Positions 7,282-15,922 of a DNA stretch of 64,000 nt are shown here, piece by piece. This stretch comes from Spirochaetales bacterium (lineage in GTDB: Bacteria > Spirochaetota > Leptospiria > Leptospirales > Leptonemataceae), in NCBI GenBank assembly GCA_015075425.1, contig JABTUL010000001.1, positions 744,001 to 808,000 on the forward strand, written 5' to 3'. Position 1 is the stretch's first letter, and each line of letters starts with the position of its first letter. Position numbers and translations under genes: made by a program. The notes under the pieces were generated by a model. The model saw only the letters and a list, made by a program, of their open reading frames with translations, made no database searches and was not told where the DNA came from.

Positions 7282-9104
7282 CAGCGCTTCCGCGGGACAG
7301 CAGCTTTGAGATCGGTATACGCATAATCCTTTTTGCCCGGTCGAGTGCTGAGCCCTGATTTCGAAATATCTAAAGTGGCTGCGGCTTCTGCCATTTCATC
7401 GTTGGCTGCATACAGTTCAATGGTTTGTTCTGGAAGAATTCCGATTCGTCGAATTCTTTCTGGTGGGAAGGTGATCGTGCCGCGGTGGCCGTTCAGGATG
7501 ATGTCCCCGTTCTGAAAAAAAAGCGATCGGGCATAGCTGATGCGTCCCGAATCGAGTTCCACGCGTAAGGGAAAATCCACGTTCTCTCCAAAAGCAATGT
7601 CCGCTGATTTGAAATCCCCGCGCTCGATGATCTCTTCTCCGGTGAAGAGAACCACACGCGCCGTTTCTTCCTCAAAAACGATGCTCCGGGCACTCCGACT
7701 ATTGCTCCAGCCGATTTTCAGATGAATTTCGAGATTGTCATTTACCGGAGGAAGACTGATTTCTTTTAACATGCTGAAAGGCAATCGGATCGATACCTGG
7801 CCGGAGCTGACATGGATGGAGCTGCGGCTGCGAACGGCCTGATGACCCTGGATTTTACGACCGTCCAGGAACACGATCTGCAGGCGATAGTTGCTATCAA
7901 TGGGCCTGAGCTCAAGACGTCTGCGTTCCTCCTGTTTTTCTTCCACGGCTTTCTTTTCGATCACAATGCTCTGTACTGCCGCCGTTTCAACTTTCAAAGT
8001 CTGCTCGAGTTCTGTTTTTAATTCGTTGAGCGTGGCCACCGTTTCTTCGCTGACGTCCGTGCTACCTTTTTCAATTTTTTCGATGACTGTGGGACTCAGT
8101 TGCAGCTGGGCGCTCTCCTGGATATCTTTGAGAATGACGGTGTCCCCCAGTTCCTGCGCTTTTTCTTCTGCGTAGGTTTTGAGTTCTTCGCCACCATCAT
8201 AAAAGTTTCCGATCATGAGCAGGCGACGGTTTGCCTGGCGGGCCAGATCCTGTCCCCCGGGTTGATTCATGAGCGCCATATACTCTTGAACCGCTTTACC
8301 CGTTTGCCCGGTCTCTTCAAAGCTGCGGGCCATATTGAAATTGTCACGGATGTTTTTGCCCGTGGCCTTTTCGTAAGCTTTTAAACTCTCGCTGAACTGA
8401 CCGGCTGCAAAGTAGGCGCGAGCCCGTTCCAGATCGGTGGTGTATTGTTTTTCGATTTTCTCTTTTTTCTGCAGGCTTTCCCGTAATATTTCTATGAGTA
8501 TTGTGGCATTGGTTTCATAGTGTGAGCCCGGAAATTCCTTCTGGACCAGTTCGAGTTTCTCAAGGGCCTTTGCTGTTTCGCCAAATAGAGCCAGACAAAA
8601 ACCCCCGTGCAACAGAATAAAGGCGTAGTTCTCATCGCCCAGAGAGGCAAAGCGTTCTTCCAGTTCTTCGTATTTAGCGGCGGCAACATCGTATTTGCGA
8701 GTACGCTCCATATAGAAGGCATACTGCAAGACCAGCAGGGCATCCTCCTCTTCTTCCAGGCGCAGGAAAGGTTTGAAGGCCAGACCCCGAACCGCATTCA
8801 CAAGGCCGAGTCCGATCCGTTCCGCTGCAGAAAGGCGTAGTTTTTGACGATTCTCCTCATTGAAGTTGAGGACACTTGATTCCAGGACTTTCAAACGCAT
8901 TTCTGTCGCCGTATCATCGGACTGTAGCAGCATCTGACGGAACCGGGCCCGGAGCATACGTGAAGAGAGCTCATAGTTTAGCAATTGCTCGCGGGCCAGT
9001 AGCAGTCTGAGCTGCAGAATCTTGGTTTGAACGATGGAATGAGAACTGTAAACAAACAGTCCCAGTATCCCAAGGATCAGGAAAATGTTACGGCTGCGGG
9101 CCAC
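7281..9104 (-). CDS. membrane-anchored TPR protein
   Basis: A 607-residue protein starting with GTG directly after the TGA of the phosphatase gene. Residues 6-22 form a membrane anchor, so most of the protein is probably periplasmic. Residues 115-310 contain degenerate tetratricopeptide helices (for example KYDVAAAKYEELEERFASLG and AYFAAGQFSESLKAYEKA), a charged helical linker covers about 350-400, and the C-terminal 200 residues are beta-rich with RLQIVFLDGRKIQGHQ, resembling the small beta module of the next gene product. Tight spacing with the upstream SpoIIE-type phosphatase and the downstream exported protein suggests a common envelope-related function. Confidence 0.8.
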   Translation of the reverse strand: MARSRNIFLILGILGLFVYSSHSIVQTKILQLRLLLAREQLLNYELSSRMLRARFRQMLLQSDDTATEMRLKVLESSVLNFNEENRQKLRLSAAERIGLGLVNAVRGLAFKPFLRLEEEEDALLVLQYAFYMERTRKYDVAAAKYEELEERFASLGDENYAFILLHGGFCLALFGETAKALEKLELVQKEFPGSHYETNATILIEILRESLQKKEKIEKQYTTDLERARAYFAAGQFSESLKAYEKATGKNIRDNFNMARSFEETGQTGKAVQEYMALMNQPGGQDLARQANRRLLMIGNFYDGGEELKTYAEEKAQELGDTVILKDIQESAQLQLSPTVIEKIEKGSTDVSEETVATLNELKTELEQTLKVETAAVQSIVIEKKAVEEKQEERRRLELRPIDSNYRLQIVFLDGRKIQGHQAVRSRSSIHVSSGQVSIRLPFSMLKEISLPPVNDNLEIHLKIGWSNSRSARSIVFEEETARVVLFTGEEIIERGDFKSADIAFGENVDFPLRVELDSGRISYARSLFFQNGDIILNGHRGTITFPPERIRRIGILPEQTIELYAANDEMAEAAATLDISKSGLSTRPGKKDYAYTDLKAAVPRKR

Positions 9105-10622
9105 TCAGGGAAGCTCCAGAAGCATGATGCTGACGTCGTCTTTGTACTCTGTTACATAGCTAACAAAAGTAGACGACAGAATTTCCAGCTGCTCCTGGGG
9201 GGAATGAGAAATTTCTGAGCGCAGAATTTCTTTTACCCGGTCCAGGCCAAAATCCTCACCCAGGCCGTTACGGGTTTCCACCAGACCATCAGAGTATATG
9301 AGCAGCCGGTCACCCGGCCGCGTTTTGATACCTTTGCCCGGGTATTCGACCTCATCCATCATTCCCAGCGGTGGGCCGCACTTTTCCAGTTCCAGAATTT
9401 CTCCGCTGGAAGGCCGTATATACAGTGGCGCATTGTGGCCGGCATTTGAGTAGTACAGCGTTCTGGTTTTGTCGTCCAGGATGAAAAAGACCGCTGTGGC
9501 AAAGAAGTTGGCCTGCAGGCGCTCCATGATGCGATTGTTGAGGTCGGTGAGGATGGACCACGGCTTGATTGACCGGGCAACGGCATCGTGCAGGGACATA
9601 ACCGTAATCGTTGTGATCAGGGCGGCGGATACGCCATGGCCGGAAGCATCGGCAAAAAAGAGGGCCCGGTAACGCGATCCAAATTGATAAAAATGATAAA
9701 CATCTCCGGAAACCTCGCGTAATGGCCGGAAAAACATGGCCAGTTGATCCTCGAAAGGTTGCTTCTCCGGCAAGAAAAGTTCCTGGACTTCTTTGCCAAT
9801 TTCCAGTTCCTGCTGGATCTCTGTGTTCAGGCGCGTGATGGTTTCGATTGTTTCTTCGATCTTTCCGGCCATGGAATTGAAGGCCTCGCCCAGGTCGTCA
9901 AGCTCATCCGAGCGCTGCATTTTCCAGTCCGCTCGTGCCTTGAGGTTTCCGTCAGCCATAAGATCACTGGCCGTGCGCAGCTTTTCCACGCGCACAAAGA
10001 TCAAGCGATACACAAAAATACCAAAGAGGATATGAAAAAGTACCATCCAGACCACGGCTAAGGCAATCTGTTTGTAAAGATCGGTCTGACGTTCCTGGAT
10101 GGCGCGAATGGAGAGAGCAGTATAAATGTAGAGTTCGGATTTGTCTGTACTCTGTACGGGAGCCATGAACTCCAGACGGAAGTCCTCTGTATTGAGTTCC
10201 AGGTTGTAGGGCTTGCGCAGGATTGAGCCTTCGATTCCCAGCTCCAGGGTTTTGCGTAGAATTTCTTCCGGAACGGTCCGCTCGAAGGGGCTGTCCCCTT
10301 CCTGAAAAATCACCTCACCATTGCGGGCAAAGATAACAAAGCCGCTCACGCCGCTGGCTTTCAGGGTGGCATTGAGCTCTTCGTAAGCAGGATCCTTCTT
10401 TTTGCTGATGGGACTGCGACCCAGTGTCTGGACCACATCACTGGCAAGATTGGAGGCATTGAACTTGAAGTTGGAGAGAAGCAGATCCGTCTGGTTTTCA
10501 AAGATCATGACGGAGGCAAAGACGATATTGATCAGGGCCAGTGCCGTATAGAACAGACCGATCTGGACCCGGAGGGAACGGGAAACGGCCACGCGATTGC
10601 GGATCTTATCAAGGAAGGACAT
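9105..10622 (-). CDS. HAMP-SpoIIE (PP2C) serine phosphatase, RsbU-like
   Basis: A 505-residue membrane phosphatase. A transmembrane helix near residues 20-40 and another near 190-210 flank a periplasmic sensor domain; a HAMP linker follows (ASDLMADGNLKARADW), then a PP2C/SpoIIE catalytic domain from about residue 285. Metal-binding motifs are intact: LREVSGDVYHF, ADASGHGVSAALI, IYSDGLVETRNG and KDDVSIMLLEL. Such enzymes remove phosphate from STAS antagonists in partner-switching pathways, here plausibly the STAS protein at 6003-6326. The periplasmic domain would sense an envelope or external cue. It heads a three-gene operon whose genes touch each other. Confidence 0.93.
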   Translation of the reverse strand: MSFLDKIRNRVAVSRSLRVQIGLFYTALALINIVFASVMIFENQTDLLLSNFKFNASNLASDVVQTLGRSPISKKKDPAYEELNATLKASGVSGFVIFARNGEVIFQEGDSPFERTVPEEILRKTLELGIEGSILRKPYNLELNTEDFRLEFMAPVQSTDKSELYIYTALSIRAIQERQTDLYKQIALAVVWMVLFHILFGIFVYRLIFVRVEKLRTASDLMADGNLKARADWKMQRSDELDDLGEAFNSMAGKIEETIETITRLNTEIQQELEIGKEVQELFLPEKQPFEDQLAMFFRPLREVSGDVYHFYQFGSRYRALFFADASGHGVSAALITTITVMSLHDAVARSIKPWSILTDLNNRIMERLQANFFATAVFFILDDKTRTLYYSNAGHNAPLYIRPSSGEILELEKCGPPLGMMDEVEYPGKGIKTRPGDRLLIYSDGLVETRNGLGEDFGLDRVKEILRSEISHSPQEQLEILSSTFVSYVTEYKDDVSIMLLELP

Positions 10623-10679
10623 GGGTGCTCATTACAGTTTCGATCCCCCCGGGCCCTGAATTGACCCGGCCCGCCAAAA

Positions 10680-12698
10680 TCACAGACTTTCCAGCCGTTT
10701 CTGAAGCGCCGAGCGCAAGTCCGGGATTTCCGGCCCGGGCCGGGAAAGATTTTCCAGATAGTCCAGCGTGGAGGTAAGCCACTCCCGGGAAGACTCATTT
10801 TCTCTGGCAATGAATACCCGGCGCTGGTTTTGCAGGGCACGGATCTCCGTGTAGCGGCCTTCTTGATCGTAAAACAAGAGGTCGCCCAGGGCATCGGAGG
10901 AAAGTTTGGGATCCGGGAGATGTTTTAAGACTTCATCCAGCCAGATAAAGCCCTTGTGAGTTTCCTCCACAGCCTGAATGGTCTCTTCCACTCTGGGGGG
11001 AATTTTGCGGACCTTTTGCCGGGGCCCCACGATCACCCCGCGACGTCCGGTCAGGGCTCCGACCTCACTAAAATCCTCTGCTCTTCTTTCCTTTCTTTTC
11101 TCCTGACCAAACAGGGCCAGGAAAAAGTCCAGGATCCGCTGGAAGAATCCGCCCCTTGCCTTTTTTTCTTTTTTGCGCTTTTCTGCCTCAAGAGTGTTCT
11201 CCCATTCTTTGATGGCCCGCGAAAGCTCCAACTGCTCTTTTTGTAGAGTGGGATTGTCCGTCGCAATTCGGGCAAAGTCATAGATGCCGCCGGGATGTCC
11301 GCTTTCGCGGGCCATCACGTGCAAAAAACTGCGACGATTTCTGGCGGAGATGAAGGCCCGGGGCAGGTTGGCGCGGTAAAGGATATAAAGGCCGGCACTT
11401 AAATCGGATCTGCGCTCGGGAGTCTTGAGTACTTCTGGATGAGCCATCAGCCGCTCGATCACCGCTTCATAAAGATCGTCTTCATTGCTGTACATCCGGG
11501 TAATCGATTTATTTACTGTAAAATTATCCTTACTGAATAGGACTGGTTCAAAGCGCATATTCATCCGCGACAGTGCTTCTTGCAAAAGAATTTCCACCAA
11601 TCCGTTGACCCGAATTTTGCCCAGCTTCCTTTGCTCGCGGATGATCCCCTCAAAAGCATCGGCAAAAGGGAAGTTGCTGGAAGCGGCAGCAAATCTGGCT
11701 TCAATCGAGGGGTGGCTACGAATGGTCTTCAGATAACGTTCGTCCTGAGATATGCCCCGCCGCTCAATCCATCCTGCCTCATCTGCGGGCAAGGCCTCCA
11801 GTAATATTTTTCGTGCGAGTTGAACAAACAGCAGGTGTATCCATTCCAGCTCGCTGCGGATTTCGCGCAAATTGCCCTCTTTCATTTCCACCAGACTCAG
11901 TGCAGCGGGCCGCACAAGGGACCAGTCGGGCAGAATGGAAAGGAGAGGCGGCTGTCCGGCACGTCGATCCAGGGCAAGCCGACATTTTGGACTGAATGCA
12001 CTGCGGTCCGAAAGTTCTGTGATGAGATCCGCAACCGGCCCACGCAGGCCGGAAAGGAGCGGGGCACAGAGTTCCGTCCGTGCTCCGGTGCCATCCAGAA
12101 TGCTTTCGAAGGACAGGAAGCTCAGGCGGGAAAGTTGCGCCACAAGTCCACTTTCTTCATTCCCATCGGGGTGTAACTGCGAACCAATGTGTCGGGCCAG
12201 TTCCCCTTTTTCCTCCATTGCATACAGATCATCGTCGCGATCCGCAATCCATTCGAGAACTGCACACAGGCTGCCGTGGATGCAACCGCGGATGACTTTT
12301 GCCACCTGGTCTGCTTTGAGAGAGGCAGGCCGAATGAGCACAGGAGTGCGCGTGAGGCGACGCGTCTGCACATTGTAGTCCAGGTACTCAAATTCGGCAG
12401 CCACGCGACGTTCTGCCAGGAATCGGGCATCGGCACTTCTCAGGAATTGCAATTGATCGACACGAATCAATGCCCGGTGGGAACCGTTAAACAAAAAGAA
12501 GTGTTCCACACCTTTTTCAATCGTGGCAATATCGCGCATGGCCAGGGGATTGAACTGTGCCATGGCATTTCTCAGATCCCCCTCGTCGATGAGATCGGGC
12601 TGTTCCGGCAGAGTCAGACCCGGTGCCCCGGGAGTTGCCTTCAGGGAAAGGAGGTCTTCTTCATCGTCCGGTTCTGTTCTTTCTTCTGTATCGATCAT
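10680..12698 (-). CDS. large conserved-looking protein of unknown function
   Basis: A 672-residue protein with no recognised domain. The N-terminus is acidic (residues 1-20), the middle is mixed alpha/beta without signal peptide, and a strongly basic amphipathic stretch lies near residues 500-550 (RILDFFLALFGQEKRKERR), which might touch membrane or nucleic acid. The C-terminal part is helical and charged. The ATG is only about six bases downstream of the 3' end of rnpB with no clear ribosome-binding site, so either the message includes RNase P RNA or the true start is internal (a Met lies near residue 45). The phosphatase operon begins 57 bases after its stop. Function cannot be assigned. Confidence 0.75.
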   Translation of the reverse strand: MIDTEERTEPDDEEDLLSLKATPGAPGLTLPEQPDLIDEGDLRNAMAQFNPLAMRDIATIEKGVEHFFLFNGSHRALIRVDQLQFLRSADARFLAERRVAAEFEYLDYNVQTRRLTRTPVLIRPASLKADQVAKVIRGCIHGSLCAVLEWIADRDDDLYAMEEKGELARHIGSQLHPDGNEESGLVAQLSRLSFLSFESILDGTGARTELCAPLLSGLRGPVADLITELSDRSAFSPKCRLALDRRAGQPPLLSILPDWSLVRPAALSLVEMKEGNLREIRSELEWIHLLFVQLARKILLEALPADEAGWIERRGISQDERYLKTIRSHPSIEARFAAASSNFPFADAFEGIIREQRKLGKIRVNGLVEILLQEALSRMNMRFEPVLFSKDNFTVNKSITRMYSNEDDLYEAVIERLMAHPEVLKTPERRSDLSAGLYILYRANLPRAFISARNRRSFLHVMARESGHPGGIYDFARIATDNPTLQKEQLELSRAIKEWENTLEAEKRKKEKKARGGFFQRILDFFLALFGQEKRKERRAEDFSEVGALTGRRGVIVGPRQKVRKIPPRVEETIQAVEETHKGFIWLDEVLKHLPDPKLSSDALGDLLFYDQEGRYTEIRALQNQRRVFIARENESSREWLTSTLDYLENLSRPGPEIPDLRSALQKRLESL

Positions 12699-12704
12699 AT
12701 ATTA

Positions 12705-13078
12705 GGTGGCGGATGCACCTGTAAGCCGGATTCTGTCGTGGACCACCATTTGTCTTGATCGACCTCTTACGAGGCCGATTCTTCGCTTCCTACCCGCAAC
12801 CATTGGTCGGGCCGACCCGTTGCCTATTTGGAATTGCACCGAAGAGGGTTTGCCCTGCCCCGAACATTGCTGGTCGGGCGGTGGGCTCTTACCCCACCAT
12901 TTCACCCTTGCCGGCGCGAAAATCCGCTCCGGCGGTATTCTTTCTGTTGCACTTTCCGTCAGCCCCAGGTTCCGAAAAACCAGAGACCGCCCGGGCATTA
13001 CCCGGTCTTCTGCCCTGTGGTGTCCGGACTTTCCTCACTTCCCCGAAGGGACCGCGCGGTGATCCGGTGCATCCGCCG
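12705..13078 (-). ncRNA. rnpB: RNase P RNA, bacterial type A
   Basis: Read on the minus strand, the segment holds the universally conserved P4-region core GAGGAAAGTCCGGACACCA near 13040-13022 and its partner ACAGAATCCGGCTTACAG near the 3' end. The ends pair: 13077-13066 (GGCGGATGCACC) is complementary to 12719-12708, forming helix P1 of 12 base pairs. The roughly 374-nt length is normal for type A. The RNA is the catalytic part of the ribonucleoprotein that trims tRNA 5' leaders. The gene lies between trkH and a large unknown gene; no terminator is seen after it. Boundaries are set by P1 and may be off by a few bases. Confidence 0.96.
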
Positions 13079-13118
13079 GGTAAAGGAGTCGCAGACCGAT
13101 TTTCCCGGCCAGCGCTTT

Positions 13119-14576
13119 TCAGGCTTTCCAGTAAGATGGGGAGAAAATTATGAGAATCGTAAAAAGTTCCAGCCTGCCAAGGAGCATGAGGACGGAGAGC
13201 ACCCATTTGCCCACATCCGGGATCAGGGCATAGTTGTTGAAGCCACCGACAACACCAATTCCCGGACCCATAGACCCGAGGGTGGCTGCTACCGATCCCA
13301 TTGCTGACGCAAAATCGAGTCCCATAAGGGACATAAGCAGGCTGCCATTAAGAAAGATCACGATATAAAGCACAAAAAAGGCCAGAATGTTATGGAGCAC
13401 CTGCTGGGGTACCGCCCTTTGATTGTAGCGAACGGGGATGACCGCTCGCGGGTGGAGCATCTTACGAAATTCGAGCAGGCCATTTTTGCTCAGAATCAGC
13501 AGCCGAACCATTTTGATGGCCCCGGTGGTGGATCCGGCGCATGCACCCGTAAAAAGCAGAACAAAAAAGACAAAGCGAGTAAAGGGCGCAAAGGATTCGT
13601 AATCGGCGGTGACATACCCGGTGGAGGTGATAATGGAAATGACCTGGAAGGCACCATCCCGGAACGATCGCTCGACACTCAGGTTTGAAAAGAGCAGTAC
13701 TGTTGTACTCACAAAAAGGATATTCACGAAAACCACAAAGGCGTAGAATTTGAACTCCTCATCGCGTGAGTATGCGGAAAATCGACCCTTGATCAGGGCG
13801 TGGTAGTGCAGGGAAAAGTTGACCCCGGCCAGAAACATAAACACCATTACCACGTACTGTGCTGCCGGGGAGAAAGCCGCCATGCTGGCATTTCTTGTGG
13901 AAAACCCGCCTGTGCCCATGGTGCTCATCGCATGGCACAGAGCGTCAAAGAGATTCATATCGCACAGAAGCAGTGCCAGAGTATGCAGAACGGTCAAAAA
14001 AACATAAGCTGCCCACAGTCGCTTGGCCGTGCCTGCTACTTGCGGATGAACTTTGTCTTTGGTGGGGCCGGTGATTTCAGCCGTAAAGAGTTCTGACCCG
14101 CCTACACCCAGGAGAGGCAAAATCGCCAGAGAGAAGACGATCACTCCCATACCGCCCAGCCAGTGGGTCATGCTGCGCCAGAAGAGCAGTCCGTGGGGGA
14201 GGACTTCAACATCCGTGAGAACACTGGCTCCCGTTGTGGTGAAACCAGACACCGTCTCAAAAAAAGCATCGGTGAAAGACGGTATGGACCCGTGGATCAT
14301 GAATGGCAAACTACCAATGACGGAGATCAGGACCCAGCTCAGGGTAACAGAAAGGTAGCTTTCTCTTTTGCGCAGTTCCTTGTAGTCCAGAGAGGGTCCG
14401 CAGATCAAAAGAATTCCAAGGCCAATCATAATGCTGATCAGTCCGGAAGAAAGCAAAGAAAATATATCGTTACCGCCGTGGTAGAGACTGAAGGGGATAC
14501 CGAGTGGAATGATCAGCCCCATGATGAGCAAGAGGAGTCCCTGCAGATGGGCAATGAGCCGTATGTTTATGGTCAT
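13119..14576 (-). CDS. trkH: Trk/Ktr-type potassium transporter membrane subunit
   Basis: A 485-residue integral membrane protein with the four pore-loop pattern of the TrkH/KtrB superfamily. Selectivity-filter loops are recognisable at SGFTTTGAS, STMGTGGFSTRN, ITSTGYVTAD and LGSMGPGIG, each with the filter glycine. TrkH mediates K+ uptake and is gated by the nucleotide-binding TrkA ring. Its ATG overlaps the TGA of trkA by four bases, so trkA-trkH are one coupled unit. The length matches the usual 480-485 residues. The stop lies about 40 bases before the rnpB 5' end, so rnpB may be reached by readthrough or have its own promoter there. Confidence 0.96.
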   Translation of the reverse strand: MTINIRLIAHLQGLLLLIMGLIIPLGIPFSLYHGGNDIFSLLSSGLISIMIGLGILLICGPSLDYKELRKRESYLSVTLSWVLISVIGSLPFMIHGSIPSFTDAFFETVSGFTTTGASVLTDVEVLPHGLLFWRSMTHWLGGMGVIVFSLAILPLLGVGGSELFTAEITGPTKDKVHPQVAGTAKRLWAAYVFLTVLHTLALLLCDMNLFDALCHAMSTMGTGGFSTRNASMAAFSPAAQYVVMVFMFLAGVNFSLHYHALIKGRFSAYSRDEEFKFYAFVVFVNILFVSTTVLLFSNLSVERSFRDGAFQVISIITSTGYVTADYESFAPFTRFVFFVLLFTGACAGSTTGAIKMVRLLILSKNGLLEFRKMLHPRAVIPVRYNQRAVPQQVLHNILAFFVLYIVIFLNGSLLMSLMGLDFASAMGSVAATLGSMGPGIGVVGGFNNYALIPDVGKWVLSVLMLLGRLELFTILIIFSPSYWKA

Positions 14577-15919
14577 CGAGCCTGGAAGAATCCTTCCGTT
14601 TTCTTTAAGACTTCGGGCAGGGCAAAAACAACGACCCGGTCCCCTGGCAGGATTTGTGTATCTCCAACGGCAATGAAGGCATCATCACCCCGAACAACGC
14701 CGCCGACAATGGCCCCGCCCGGAAATTTCACGTCACGAATCTTCTTGCGGGTAATGGTGGCTCCCTCGGGGACTTCAAACTCCAGCACCTCTGCATCCAT
14801 GCCGTGAATGCTGGTTAAGGCGATGATATCACTGGAGCGCACCAGTCGGGCAATGTAGTTGGCACCAATGATCTTCTTGTTGATGAGTGCATTGATCCCT
14901 ACGGTTTGGGTCAGGTGGTAGTATTCGGCATTTTCTACGTAAGCCATGGTTTTCTTCACTCCCAGCTCACGGGCCATCAGACAGCTGATGATGTTTGTCT
15001 CCGCATCCTGGGTAACGGCCACAAAGACATCCATCCCGCTGATCCCTTCCTCCGCGAGCAGGGTGGCATCCCGGCCATCACCGGAAATGATTAAGGCACG
15101 CTCGAATTTTTCCGCCAGTTCCAGCGCTTTGGCAGGATTGTGGTCGATCAGTTTTACATTGAAACGGTTTTGCAGCATGGTGGCCACGGCCCGGCCTATT
15201 TTGCCTCCACCCAGAATCATGATATTATTAAATTTAATATTGTGTTTTCCGGAAAGACGCAAAACGGTTTTGAGTCCTTCCTGTCTGGTGATGACAATGA
15301 TTTGATCGGCTGTGCGTAAGCGTAAATCACGGGACGGGATGAATGTCCGGTGGCCCCGTTTGATGAGAACAATCCGAAAATCAATATCCGTGATTCCTTT
15401 CATTACATCCTGCAGCGTGTGGCCCAGGATGGGCGCATCATCCATGAGCTTGAGGCCGATCAGGGTCAGTTTCCCGTCTTCAAAATCATGAATGTCCGTG
15501 GCCGCCGATCTTTCAATAAGCTTTACAATTTCCTGGGCGGCCAACTCCTCCGGATAGATAGTGTGATCAATGCCGATTTCTTTAAAGTCAAATGGCATGT
15601 TTGCATCCACAAACTCATGATTGCTCACGCGGGCCAGTGTCTGTCGTGCCCCAAGCTTACGGGCCATAATGGTAGAACAAATATTTACCACTTCATTGCT
15701 GGTGACGCCCAGGAATAGATCTGCCTGACTCACTGCTGCTTCGCTCAAGACCTTAAAGGAAGTGGCCGTGCCCGCTATGGTCAGGACTTCTGCGGCCGCA
15801 CCGAGCAATTGCAGGCGCTGCTCATCAATGTCGATCACGGTGATGTGGTGGTTGTCGCGGGCCAGTTCGCGAGCCAGGTGAAAACCCATGTCTCCCGCTC
15901 CGGCAATGATGATGCGCAT
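14573..15919 (-). CDS. trkA: Trk system regulatory subunit TrkA
   Basis: A 448-residue cytoplasmic protein with two tandem RCK units, as in full-length TrkA. The first Rossmann motif is IIIAGAGDMGFHLARELA at the N-terminus and the second is IMILGGGKIGRAVATML near residue 235; each is followed by a C-terminal RCK_C subdomain (the last near 370-448, ending GDRVVVFALPEV). TrkA binds NAD(H) and ATP and forms the ring that gates TrkH. Gene order trkA-trkH with a four-base overlap fits. The HD-GYP-like gene lies four bases upstream on the same strand, suggesting a three-gene operon. Confidence 0.96.
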   Translation of the reverse strand: MRIIIAGAGDMGFHLARELARDNHHITVIDIDEQRLQLLGAAAEVLTIAGTATSFKVLSEAAVSQADLFLGVTSNEVVNICSTIMARKLGARQTLARVSNHEFVDANMPFDFKEIGIDHTIYPEELAAQEIVKLIERSAATDIHDFEDGKLTLIGLKLMDDAPILGHTLQDVMKGITDIDFRIVLIKRGHRTFIPSRDLRLRTADQIIVITRQEGLKTVLRLSGKHNIKFNNIMILGGGKIGRAVATMLQNRFNVKLIDHNPAKALELAEKFERALIISGDGRDATLLAEEGISGMDVFVAVTQDAETNIISCLMARELGVKKTMAYVENAEYYHLTQTVGINALINKKIIGANYIARLVRSSDIIALTSIHGMDAEVLEFEVPEGATITRKKIRDVKFPGGAIVGGVVRGDDAFIAVGDTQILPGDRVVVFALPEVLKKTEGFFQAR

Positions 15920-15922
15920 CCT

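Noticed and set aside
12706-13307. Several overlapping plus and minus open frames of 96-159 residues
   Set aside because: They lie across the RNase P RNA gene, whose conserved core and P1 pairing explain the sequence.
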